51,881 bases of DNA, from NCBI GenBank assembly GCA_015064845.1, contig SVRL01000012.1, forward strand, positions 1 through 51,881. The letters are read 5' to 3'. How positions within the stretch are numbered: the stretch's first letter is position 1; each line of letters begins with the position of its first letter. Under the pieces are notes generated by a model. That model was not told the DNA's origin. It did not search any database and worked only from the letters and a program-made list of their open reading frames with translations. This document shows, piece after piece, positions 37,543 to 46,500 of this stretch. Origin of the DNA: Oscillospiraceae bacterium (GTDB lineage: Bacteria > Bacillota > Clostridia > Oscillospirales > CAG-272). The position numbers and the translations under genes were made by a program.

Positions 37543-38490
37543 ATGACGAAAACCACAGAAACCGTTTTTCAAAAATATCAGGTTCGCAAAACAAAAAAAC
37601 AAAAATCCGCATTCATCGGCTATGTGAAAACGGTTGCCGAAGAAAACGGATATACTTGTGAAATTCAAAAAGGCGCTCTGGGTGCGCGCAATATCGTTGT
37701 CGGTTCTCCCGAAAAAGCGAAAGTCATCTACACCGCGCACTACGACACCTGTGCCGTACTGCCTTTTCCGAATTTCATTACACCGAAAAATTTTCTGCTC
37801 TATCTGCTGTATCAGATCGGCATCTTGATCCCCCTTTTCGCCTTTATCGGCGTATTCTCCTTCCTCTCACAGCTTTTGATCTCGCTTCTCCCTCTCGATC
37901 CTGCGCTTTCTTCTTTCATCAGTTTGTTGATCTATGAAGTCGGATTGATCGGATTTTGTGTCCTTCTCATTGCCGGACCTGCCAACCGCTACACCGCCAA
38001 TGACAACACTTCGGGAATAACGACGCTATTGGATATCATGACTGAAATGCCCGAAGAACTTCGCGGTAAGGCGGCGTTCGTTTTCTTTGATCTGGAAGAA
38101 TCCGGTTTATTCGGCTCCATGAGTTTTGCAAACAAATATAAAAAAGCAGTCAAAAACAAGCCGTTGATTAACTTCGACTGTGTTTCCGACGGAGATTATA
38201 TCCTGTTTGCCGTCAGAAAGACCGCCTCACGTTATGCTTCTTTGCTGAATGAAGCATTTCCGAAAGATTCCCGCGTATCCGAAGTGGATATTTGCTCAAA
38301 AGGCGTTTTTTATCCCTCCGACCAAGTCAATTTCAAAGACGGCATCGGCGTTGCTTCCCTCAAGCGCACGAAAAAAGGACTTCTTTATATGAACCGTATC
38401 CATACGCCGCGAGACACGGTTTACAGAGAAGAAAATATCCGTTTTCTGACGGAAGGTGCCATCCGATTGACACAGATGCTTGCAAAATAA
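37543..38490 (+). CDS. Membrane-embedded M28-family metallopeptidase
   Basis: 315 residues. Di-zinc exopeptidase fold: candidate ligands H66 and D68 (TAHYDT), D154 (NDNTSG), catalytic E185/E186 (FDLEES), D212 (NFDCVSDGD) and H287 (RIHTPRDT) are all in place. Two or three hydrophobic helices (about 83-115 and 125-146) are inserted between the first and second metal motifs, so the catalytic domain is interrupted by a membrane hairpin; no signal peptide. This leaves both halves on one membrane side, probably the cytoplasm. Start 21 bases after hinT, with AAGGGTA upstream. Substrate unknown. Confidence 0.85.
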   Translation: MTKTTETVFQKYQVRKTKKQKSAFIGYVKTVAEENGYTCEIQKGALGARNIVVGSPEKAKVIYTAHYDTCAVLPFPNFITPKNFLLYLLYQIGILIPLFAFIGVFSFLSQLLISLLPLDPALSSFISLLIYEVGLIGFCVLLIAGPANRYTANDNTSGITTLLDIMTEMPEELRGKAAFVFFDLEESGLFGSMSFANKYKKAVKNKPLINFDCVSDGDYILFAVRKTASRYASLLNEAFPKDSRVSEVDICSKGVFYPSDQVNFKDGIGVASLKRTKKGLLYMNRIHTPRDTVYREENIRFLTEGAIRLTQMLAK

Positions 38491-38502
38491 AATCTACATT
38501 CA

Positions 38503-38541
38503 AAAAAATTGACCGACATTCAAAATGCCGGTCAATTTTTT
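38503..38541. terminator. Bidirectional terminator between M28 peptidase and permease genes
   Basis: AAAAATTGACCG / CGGTCAATTTTT, 12-bp perfect stem with an inner CAT-ATG hairpin; A- and T-runs flank both sides. Confidence 0.9.
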
Positions 38542-38551
38542 ATATTTTCAA

Positions 38552-40006
38552 TTACATGGTTACAAAAGCAAACTTAGCAATGAAGATAAGAGCAATGATG
38601 GTAGCAACAATATCTTTCTTTGTGAATTTGCCGGAGAAGAGAGAGATCAGAACATACGCAATGCAACCGATACCGATGCCATTGGAAATGGAATATGTAA
38701 GAGGCATCATGATGAGAGCAAGGAATGCGGGAACAGAGTTTCTCATATCGGACATATCAACATTAGCGAAGTTTTTGAGCATAAGAACGCCAACGAAGAT
38801 CAAAGCGGGTGCAGTTGCGCAGGAAGGAACGACGTTTGCCAAAGGTGTGAGGAAAAGGCAAGCGAGGAAGCAAAGGGAGGTAACAAGGCTTGCAAAGCCC
38901 GTTCTTGCGCCTGCGGCAACACCGGAAGCACATTCAACGAAGGTTGTGCAAGTGGAAGTACCGAGAACCGCACCGGAAAGAGTACCTACGGAGTCGCAGG
39001 TCATAGCCTTGTTCATATCGATGGGGTCGCCGTTTTCATCGAGCATACCCGCTTCGGTTGCAGCGCCGTAAAGCGTGCCGACAGTATCAAACATATCAAC
39101 GATACAGAAAGAAATTACCAAAACGATTGCAGAGAACACACCGCCGATGTGAGGACCGGAAAAAGCAAGCTTCCAACCTTCGGGATCAAAGAGACCGGTA
39201 ATACCGATTTCGCCGAAATCCTTGAAGGACTGACCGATGGAAGAAAAGTCAAACGAAGGAACCTGCCATGTAGCAACATAATAAAGAACGGCAGAAGCAA
39301 GAACGCCGATCAGAACCGCGCCCTTCACGTTGCGTTTTGTGAGAACTGCAATGATGATAAGGCCAAGGAAGGTTACGATAGCGGGAGCGATTGTACGCCA
39401 AGCCTCAAAAGCGGAACCTGCATTTTTGAACGCGCCGCTGATATCAACGAACTGAACGAACGTATACTGATTAGCCGTAATAAGGCCTGCGTTCTTGAAA
39501 CCGATGAACGCAATGAAAAGACCGATACCTGCGGGAATTGCTTTCTTCAAGCAATCGGGCATTGCTTTTGCAATATATTCTCTCGCGCCCGTAATGGAGA
39601 GAATCAGGAATACGATACCGGAAAGGAAAATAATGACCATACCGGAATGGTAGCCGCCAATCAGGTCAACACCCGCAAAATATGCACCGGAAATGAAGCA
39701 GGTGCAGAAGAAGGAGTTCAGACCCATACCGCATGCCTGTGCATACGGAAGTTTTGCATAAAACGCATACAACAGCGTAGCAAACGCAGCAACGAGAACG
39801 GAAGCAACAAAAACGGAGTTCCAGATCTTACCCAAGGCAGCGGAATCCGCGCCGAGATCGGCAAGCCAACCGTTTGCACCTTCTGCCGCAATCTGAGCGG
39901 GGTTTACGAAGATGATATACGCCATTGCAAAGAATGTCGTAAGACCGCCGACGATCTCTTTTCTGTAATTAGAGCCTCGTTCGGTGATTTTGAAAAACTT
40001 ATCCAT
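38552..40006 (-). CDS. NCS2 (AzgA/PbuG-type) purine permease
   Basis: 484 residues, about 12-14 hydrophobic helices. Proton-coupled uptake of guanine/hypoxanthine or adenine by family. Seen: MDKFFKITERGSNYRKEIVGGLTTFFAMAYIIFVNP-type N-terminus (residues 1-36), characteristic of the AzgA/PbuG group, and the FxxFDTVGTL-like CIVDMFDTVGTLYG in the middle. Start at 40006 with TTGGAGGTTG upstream; the in-frame ATG at 40075 precedes the -10 to start spacing and is rejected. Divergent from a purine-type phosphoribosyltransferase gene, which supports a salvage role. No purine riboswitch was found. Confidence 0.92.
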   Translation of the reverse strand: MDKFFKITERGSNYRKEIVGGLTTFFAMAYIIFVNPAQIAAEGANGWLADLGADSAALGKIWNSVFVASVLVAAFATLLYAFYAKLPYAQACGMGLNSFFCTCFISGAYFAGVDLIGGYHSGMVIIFLSGIVFLILSITGAREYIAKAMPDCLKKAIPAGIGLFIAFIGFKNAGLITANQYTFVQFVDISGAFKNAGSAFEAWRTIAPAIVTFLGLIIIAVLTKRNVKGAVLIGVLASAVLYYVATWQVPSFDFSSIGQSFKDFGEIGITGLFDPEGWKLAFSGPHIGGVFSAIVLVISFCIVDMFDTVGTLYGAATEAGMLDENGDPIDMNKAMTCDSVGTLSGAVLGTSTCTTFVECASGVAAGARTGFASLVTSLCFLACLFLTPLANVVPSCATAPALIFVGVLMLKNFANVDMSDMRNSVPAFLALIMMPLTYSISNGIGIGCIAYVLISLFSGKFTKKDIVATIIALIFIAKFAFVTM

Positions 40007-40046
40007 AAATTTTTCAACCTCCAAATATTTTATTATGATAAAATTT

Positions 40047-40075
40047 ATTATACACCATATAAAAATAAAAATCAA
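40047..40075 (-). promoter_or_regulatory. Sigma-A promoter of the NCS2 permease gene
   Basis: Minus strand TTGATT (40075-40070), 17-bp spacer, TATAAT (40052-40047). Confidence 0.8.
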
Positions 40076-40124
40076 TTATTTTTTACAGAATATTAAAAAT
40101 TTCGTAATTTATCCGAGATTTTTC

Positions 40125-40153
40125 TTGACATCTCCATCGATTCATTTTAGAAT
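40125..40153 (+). promoter_or_regulatory. Sigma-A promoter of the phosphoribosyltransferase gene
   Basis: TTGACA (40125-40130), 17-bp spacer, TAGAAT (40148-40153); the start codon is 38 bases downstream of the -10. Confidence 0.82.
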
Positions 40154-40190
40154 TGTAATATAGATTATAATTTACGGAGGCAACTTAATA

Positions 40191-40748
40191 ATGAAAGAAT
40201 CCTATACACTGAAAGTTGCGGGGCTCGAAAGAGAGCTCCCTCTTTGTCCATTGAACGATGAACTCAGCATTGCGGCATTCGTCATTTTCGGCGATGTGGA
40301 ACTGACCTGCGCTTGCGCAGGCGAACTTCTCAAAATCGCACCCGAACACGATGTGATGATCACCTCGGAGAGCAAGGGCATCCCCCTGATCCATGAAATG
40401 GCGCGCCAATCGGGAGTAAACACCTACGTTCTGGCGAGAAAGATGCAAAAAGCTTACATGAGCAATATCTTCTCTTGCGAAGTCAATTCAATCACAACCG
40501 CAAAAAAACAAACGCTTTATCTTGACGGTAAAGATGCGGAGTATATGCGCGGCAAACGGGTTCTCATTGTGGACGATGTCATCAGCACGGGTGAATCCCT
40601 GCGCGCAATCGAAGAGCTTGTAGAACACGCAGGCGGAAATATCGTCGGAAAAATGGCAATTCTCGCAGAGGGCGATGCCAAAGACAGAGATGACATCCAA
40701 TATCTCGCAGTTCTTCCCCTTTTCCACGCTGACGGTACTGAAATTTAA
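40191..40748 (+). CDS. Purine-type phosphoribosyltransferase (Apt/Xpt-like)
   Basis: 185 residues. Type I PRTase; the PRPP-binding loop is VLIVDDVISTGES (124-136). The N-terminal segment (MKESYTLKVAGLERELPLCP) and the region VMITSESKGIPLIHEMARQSG resemble adenine phosphoribosyltransferase-like proteins of Bacillota, but length and N-terminus are not those of standard Apt, so the base used is uncertain. ACGGAGG precedes the start. Divergent from the purine permease: uptake and salvage would sit side by side. Confidence 0.82.
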   Translation: MKESYTLKVAGLERELPLCPLNDELSIAAFVIFGDVELTCACAGELLKIAPEHDVMITSESKGIPLIHEMARQSGVNTYVLARKMQKAYMSNIFSCEVNSITTAKKQTLYLDGKDAEYMRGKRVLIVDDVISTGESLRAIEELVEHAGGNIVGKMAILAEGDAKDRDDIQYLAVLPLFHADGTEI

Positions 40749-40797
40749 GCGGGCTAATCCCACAAAAAGAATGAAAAAATTGGTTGTTATGCGCCTT

Positions 40798-40824
40798 TCG
40801 GCAAAAAAACAGCCGATTTTTTTT
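40798..40824 (+). terminator. Terminator after the phosphoribosyltransferase gene
   Basis: Short stem TCGGC / GCCGA with an A-rich loop followed by eight T. Confidence 0.65.
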
Positions 40825-40854
40825 GCGCAAATACAGATATTTTTTCTTCATTTA

Positions 40855-40883
40855 TTGACAATTTTCTTATTTTGTGTTATCAT
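40855..40883 (+). promoter_or_regulatory. Sigma-A promoter of the metal-resistance operon
   Basis: TTGACA (40855-40860), 17-bp spacer, TATCAT (40878-40883). Confidence 0.85.
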
Positions 40884-40901
40884 ATGAATAGTTATTCATA
40901 T
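40882..40901. promoter_or_regulatory. ArsR/CadC-type operator
   Basis: ATATGAATAGTTATTCATAT: 9-bp perfect arms around GT, overlapping the end of the -10 and the transcription start. This is the ATATGAA...TTCATAT form recognised by ArsR/SmtB-family repressors. A further TTCATAT half-site follows at 40903-40909. Confidence 0.82.
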
Positions 40902-40924
40902 GTTCATATGGAAAGGATGATGGC

Positions 40925-41287
40925 ATGGATACAAAAAAAACGATTGAAAAATGTGAATTTCTCTGCGTTCATGAAGACGTCGTGCAAGAAGTATTGCGCA
41001 AAATGCCCGAAGAAGATACGCTTTTTCTGCTTGCCGAATTTTTCAAGGTATTTGGAGATTCCACCCGAATCCGCATTCTTTATGCACTCCGAGAAACCGA
41101 ACTTTGCGTTTGCGATATCGCAAACCTCTTGGGACTGACGCAAACCGCCGTTTCCCATCAGCTCCGTGTGCTGAAATCTTCCAAGCTGGTCAAAGCGCGA
41201 AGAAACGGAAAAACCGTATTCTATTCTTTGGATGACAATCATATCCATAATATTCTGGATATGGGAATCTGCCATCTTGAGGAATGA
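40925..41287 (+). CDS. cadC: CadC-type ArsR-family metal-sensing repressor
   Basis: 120 residues. Winged-helix repressor that leaves DNA when it binds Cd/Pb/Zn. The four thiolates of the staphylococcal CadC alpha-3N site (C7, C11, C58, C60) have exact-spacing counterparts C10, C14, C61 and C63 (KCEFLC and ELCVCD). Recognition helix region GLTQTAVSHQLRVLKSSKLV. The last helix carries Asp/His residues (DDNHIHNILDMGICH) that could form the second, alpha-5 zinc site. AAAGGATG precedes the start. It should repress its own operon through the palindrome at 40882-40901. Confidence 0.93.
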   Translation: MDTKKTIEKCEFLCVHEDVVQEVLRKMPEEDTLFLLAEFFKVFGDSTRIRILYALRETELCVCDIANLLGLTQTAVSHQLRVLKSSKLVKARRNGKTVFYSLDDNHIHNILDMGICHLEE

Positions 41288-41350
41288 TTTCCAAAGTTTA
41301 CTTTCTTATTACAAATCACAAAATTTTACGTTACGAAAGGAAAATCTCTC

Positions 41351-41569
41351 ATGAAAAAAATTTACAAGCTCGAAAATCTCGATTGCGCTGTCTGCGCGGA
41401 AAAAATGAAAAATGCAATCGCTAAAATTGAAGGCGTAGAATCCGTTGATGTTAGTTTTATGCTCCAGAAATTAACCATCTGCGCTCCCGAAGAAAAAATG
41501 GATGAAATCATGAAAAAAGCGGCAAAAGCCATCCGCAAAGTAGAACCCGATTGCAAAATTCTTTTCTGA
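41351..41569 (+). CDS. Stand-alone heavy-metal-associated (HMA) domain protein
   Basis: 72 residues, a single ferredoxin-like HMA fold with metal-binding C12-A-V-C15 in NLDCAVCAEKM. The leading Asp before the first Cys (DCxxC) is typical of N-terminal domains of Zn/Cd/Pb ATPases rather than copper chaperones (usually MxCxxC). Here that domain is a separate gene 26 bases before the ATPase, which lacks it. Likely delivers metal to or regulates the pump. ACGAAAGGAAAATC upstream. Confidence 0.88.
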   Translation: MKKIYKLENLDCAVCAEKMKNAIAKIEGVESVDVSFMLQKLTICAPEEKMDEIMKKAAKAIRKVEPDCKILF

Positions 41570-41595
41570 TTTCATAAAAACGGAAAGGTAATTTT

Positions 41596-43452
41596 ATGAC
41601 ACACTCTCAAAAAATCAAACTTGCCCGCATTCTCATCGGTGCTGCGCTTTTACTCGCCGTTATTATGATCCCGGCAGAAGGACTTCTCAAATGCGCGCTT
41701 TTCCTGATTCCCTATCTCGTCGTCGGTTACGATACGCTTTGGAAAGCGCTTCGCGGTTGCTTGCGCGGTCAATTTTTTGATGAAGATTTTCTGATGGCGG
41801 TTGCCAGCCTCGGCGCTCTGATCATCGGAGAATATCCCGAAGCCGTTGCCGTTATGCTTTTCAATCAGATCGGTGTTCTGTTTGAAAGCTACGCCGTCGG
41901 CAAATCCCGCAAATCCATTGCCGCACTGATGGATATTTGTCCCGACCGCGCTAATCTGGAAAAAGACGGCGAAATCACGGAAGTTTCCCCCGATGAAGTT
42001 GCCGTCGGTGATTACATCGTCGTAAAAGCAGGTGAAAAAATTCCGTTGGACGGCATTGTTGAAGAAGGCAGTACAACGGTTGACACCGCCGCGCTGACGG
42101 GCGAATCCATGCCCCGAACCGTTCGTGCAGGAGATGAAGTCATCAGCGGAACGGTCAATCTGACGGGCATGATCCGCGTTCGCGTAACCAAAATTTTTGA
42201 GGATTCTACCGTTTCCAAAATTCTCGAACTCGTGGAAAACGCAAGTTCAAAAAAAGCGAAAGCCGAAAATTTCATTTCCAAATTTTCAAGATTTTATACC
42301 CCCTCCGTCGTTTCGGCGGCAATTCTGCTTGCCGTCATTCCCTCTCTCTTTGACGGCGCATGGTCAACCTGGATCTACCGCGCACTCACTTTCCTCGTTA
42401 TTTCCTGTCCCTGTGCGCTCGTAATCTCCGTTCCGCTTACCTTTTTCGGCGGCATCGGCGGCGCTTCCAAATGCGGAATCTTGATTAAAGGCGGAAACTA
42501 CATCGAAGCGCTTTCCCGTTGCGAAACCGTGGTATTCGATAAAACGGGAACCCTCACAAAAGGCACCTTTACCATCACAGCCGTTCATGCGGAAGCGCAT
42601 GCGGATAAAAATACCGTTTTACATTATGCCGCTATTGCGGAAAACAATTCCAACCATCCGATTGCAAAATCCATCTGCGAATACTGCAAGGAAGAGGTCT
42701 CTCACACTTCCCTTTCCGAAGTAACGGAGCTTTCGGGAAAAGGTATTTGCGTACGTACGGAAGCGGGCGAAGAAATTCTCGTCGGCAATGAAAAACTCAT
42801 GCTGGAAAAAAACGTTTCTTATCGTGCCGTTTCCGAAATCGGCACCGTTGTTTACGTTGCCGTAAACGGAAAATTTTTCGGTTCTCTCGTTATTTCGGAT
42901 GAGATCAAAAGTACCGCCAAGGACGCCGTGCACAATCTCCGCAGAATCGGAATCCGAAAAACCGTTATGCTGACTGGAGATTCCAAAAAAACGGGAACCG
43001 CTGTTGCCAATACTCTTGGCATTGACGAGGTTTATACGGAACTTTTACCCGCAGATAAAGTTTCCCATGCCGAAACACTGCTGAAACAAAAAAATCCCAA
43101 GAAAACACTTGCTTTCGTGGGGGACGGTATAAACGATGCTCCCGTTCTTTCCCGCGCGGATATCGGGATTTCCATGGGCGCCATCGGTTCGGATGCCGCC
43201 ATTGAAGCTTCCGATATCGTTCTGATGGATGACGATCCGAAAAAAATCGCGCTTGCCATCCGTATCGCCAAGAGAACTCTTTCCATCGCTTATCAGAATA
43301 TCTTCTTCGCGCTCGGTGTCAAAGGTGTAGTACTGCTTCTCGGCGCGTTCGGTATTGTCGGTATGTGGGCGGCGGTGTTTGCCGATGTCGGTGTTTCCGT
43401 CATTGCCATTCTGAACGCCATGCGTGTGCTGAATATCAAAAAATATGCATAA
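41596..43452 (+). CDS. cadA: Zn/Cd/Pb-exporting P1B-type ATPase
   Basis: 618 residues, about eight transmembrane helices. Metal efflux pump. Actuator TGES (TAALTGESMP), metal-site C271-P-C273 in the sixth helix, phosphorylation D315 in FDKTGTLTKG, HP motif SNHPIAKSI, hinge GDGINDAPVLSRADIGISMG. CPC plus the CadC-type regulator indicates Zn/Cd/Pb rather than copper. The usual N-terminal HMA domain is missing and supplied by the preceding gene. GGAAAGG precedes the start. End of the operon; bidirectional terminator follows. Confidence 0.95.
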   Translation: MTHSQKIKLARILIGAALLLAVIMIPAEGLLKCALFLIPYLVVGYDTLWKALRGCLRGQFFDEDFLMAVASLGALIIGEYPEAVAVMLFNQIGVLFESYAVGKSRKSIAALMDICPDRANLEKDGEITEVSPDEVAVGDYIVVKAGEKIPLDGIVEEGSTTVDTAALTGESMPRTVRAGDEVISGTVNLTGMIRVRVTKIFEDSTVSKILELVENASSKKAKAENFISKFSRFYTPSVVSAAILLAVIPSLFDGAWSTWIYRALTFLVISCPCALVISVPLTFFGGIGGASKCGILIKGGNYIEALSRCETVVFDKTGTLTKGTFTITAVHAEAHADKNTVLHYAAIAENNSNHPIAKSICEYCKEEVSHTSLSEVTELSGKGICVRTEAGEEILVGNEKLMLEKNVSYRAVSEIGTVVYVAVNGKFFGSLVISDEIKSTAKDAVHNLRRIGIRKTVMLTGDSKKTGTAVANTLGIDEVYTELLPADKVSHAETLLKQKNPKKTLAFVGDGINDAPVLSRADIGISMGAIGSDAAIEASDIVLMDDDPKKIALAIRIAKRTLSIAYQNIFFALGVKGVVLLLGAFGIVGMWAAVFADVGVSVIAILNAMRVLNIKKYA

Positions 43453-43517
43453 AGAGCCGTCGTATCCATGCTTTTTACGGCGGAGTTGATTTACACAAAT
43501 TCCCATAAGTTAAAAAT

Positions 43518-43562
43518 CAAGCGGTCGCTTCTCCGAATGGAAAGGCAAACCGCTTGTTTTTT
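43518..43562. terminator. Bidirectional terminator between cadA and the giant GH94 gene
   Basis: CAAGCGGT / ACCGCTTG stem with a 23-base loop, followed by TTTTTT on the plus strand and ATTTTTAA on the minus strand. The plus-strand T-run overlaps the stop codon of the minus-strand gene. Confidence 0.75.
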
Positions 43563-46500
43563 ATTTATTCTTTTTTATCTTCAAAACCCCATCATGTTCT
43601 TTTCCGTCAAAACGGAAGAAATATTTTTCTCCGTCCTCCACTCTTTTTCCGTCCACCGTAAGCGAAAAACGGTCGGCAAGCGAAACAGAAATCCGATAAA
43701 TCGTATTTTCTTTATCAATCCGAATCCGAAAAGAGGAAAATTTGGGGGACAAACGGGGATTCAAGTAAAATCCGCCTTTTTCCTCTGTATAACCGCAAAG
43801 AATTTCCAAAGCCACTTTTCTGTACCAAGAAGCCGAGCCCGTATAAAAACTCCAACCTCCTCTGCCGATATGCTGCGGATTGGTATAAACGTCTCCCGCA
43901 AACACATAGGGTTCAATGCGGTATGCTTCCGCGACGTTCGGATTTTGATAACGCTCGGCGGGATTGATGGCAAAGAGAATCTCCGTTCCCTTTTCATATT
44001 CTCCGCAAAGGAAAAATCCGAGCGCCGCCCAAACGGCAGCATGCGTATACTGCCCTCCGTTTTCGCGGATACCCGGAACATATCCCTTGATATATCCCGG
44101 AGATTGTGCGTCTTGATCAAAAGGAGGATATAAAAGTTTGACCAAAGAATGTTGTCTGTCAAAAAGATATTTCTCCACAGCCTGCATACTTTTGCGGGCT
44201 TTTTCCTTTTCAAATCCGCTTTCGTACGCAAGAATGGCAGAAAATGCTTGCGGCAACAGATCGATTTTGCAATCCCCCCGCGCCTTTCCGCCGAGAACGG
44301 AACCGTCATCATAATACCCTCTGCGATACCAACCGCCGTCAAAGCCGTGCGTTCTCAAAGCTTCGCAAAGCTCATTTTCTTCTTTTTTCATTTCCGGAAT
44401 CAAAGAAAGATCGCCGTAAATCTCGCATAACCGCATCGTTTTCCTTAAAACGAGAATTTTGAAAAAAGCAAGCCAAACGCTTTCGCCTTTTCCCTGCGCA
44501 CCCACAAGATTCATACCGTCATTCCAGTCGCAGGTACCAATCAAAGGCAATCCGTGCGCACCGAACTTTCTGCCGTTTTGAACGGCACGGATCAAATGCA
44601 AAAACAGAGGTTCCCGAAGTTCGCTTTTTTCCGTTTTTTCATAACGCTCGTGCTCACTATCCGCCAAAGGCGCGGAACGGAGATACGAAACGGAAAGAGA
44701 TAAGATCTTGACATCCCCCGTTTGTCTGACATATTCTTCCGTCACGTAAGGAAGCCAGAGAAAATCATCCGAACAGCGTGTACGAATACCCGTTTTCTCG
44801 CTTTCATGCCACCAATGTTGTACATCCCCCTCTTCATATTGATGCGCTGCCGCCCGTAAAATCAAAATTTTCGCTTCCCTTGGCAAAATGGGGATCAAAG
44901 CCAGCGCATCCTGAAGCTGATCTCGGAATCCATAAGCACCGCTGACCTGATAAAACCCGCTTCTTGCGGCAATGCGAGAAACCGCAGTCTGATAAATCGA
45001 CCACCGATTGACAATGGCATCAAATAACGGATTTCCGCTTTCAATTTCAAGCAAAGCGTACTCACGTTTCGGTTTCTCAGCAGAAAAATCATCTCCCGAT
45101 CGGCAATGTTTCTGCAAAAAAAGATATTGTGTTTCGGAAAAACAAGCAGTCAGAAAAAATACAACCTCCGTTTTTCCCGAAATCTTCTTTCTTGCGGACA
45201 AAACCGCCATCCGTTCCTCGCCCTCAAAAACTGCGCCATCCGTGCGAAAAGCCGCTTCATCCGTATATATGCTGTCTGTTTCGGATGAAAAAACAGCCAT
45301 GGAAAAATTCTTCTTGGAAGCATCGGCAAGAGATGTTATGCGAATTCCTTTGTCGCTCCTTTGATAGCGGTAATAATGGCGCTCCGAGGGAGCAGAACCG
45401 AGACAAGGCACCACTGCATATGCAATCCGCGCAGAAATCTCTCCAAATTTATTTTCAACGGTAACCTTGATTTTTTTCATGTCGTGCAAACCGAGCAAAG
45501 AAACGGAAACTTCATATTCCAAACCCGCGACCCTGCCGTAATATCGTACCCCGTCAAATCGAAAATCTGTCCAAGCCGCTGAGGCGCAAAGATCGTAATC
45601 TTCAAAAACCGTCTTGTCCGCAGAATCGTAAATTCGTAAAATCAACCGTTCTCCCGTATCCTCATAAAAGCCGTCCGCCGTATGCGGCGTAAGTTTTTGC
45701 ATTCCGGCATTACGCGCAAAAGTAAAGCCAAGTGAATTTTCCGTCAAAACCGTACCGAAATTTTTGGAAGACAGAATATGCGCAAACGGCGTTTTTCCGT
45801 GCGGCTTTTTGACGAGAAAACCGTTTTTGTGAAAAAATCCGCTCGGCGTCTCCTTCAATATTTCAGCATAGGGCGCGGAAACAGGCTCAATCTTTCTTGA
45901 AACCGCCTTTTTCAAAAGCAATTCCGTTCGTTGGGAAAGCTGTATTCCATCCATGCTGTTCATGGAGTCTGCAAGAGTTTCCGAAAGTAAAAAATCCGCG
46001 CTTGCCTTCAATAAAAAAGCAAATTTTTCATACTCCGAAAGAAACGCTTCGTTCAAAACGTAAATACCGCAAGTCCATGAAATGAATTTTTCACAGCCGG
46101 CCCGCTCTACCGTTTCCATTACCCGTGCGCGCATGGGCTGTGCATAGGCATCCTCTTCCCGATAACGAATAACAAAATCATAGCGTACACCGCGGATACA
46201 AAGATATTTGAAAAGACACAGCAAAGCCGAAAGCCTTGCAAACTCATCCTCCGAACCTTCCGTCATTCTCGCCAGAACGATCGGATTGTCTCCCGAAATA
46301 CCATGCTTCCAAAAAACGTTTTTATCCAGAGCAAAGCCGTGCGGTTCTTTTTGTTTTTCGGATCCAAAAATCAGTTTTCGAAGCAAAAACCGTTCAAAAG
46401 CCTGCGCAGGCGCATTCAAGCCCGAGGAAGCATATTGCAGTTGCAAAAGCGCGCCCATCTTCCGCGCTCTTTGTTTTCGTTCCTTTTTTTCACGGCATTT

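Noticed and set aside
40007-40190. Purine riboswitch or PurR box between permease and phosphoribosyltransferase genes
   Set aside because: No purine aptamer core and no CCGAAC-type PurBox pair seen; only two sigma-A promoters.
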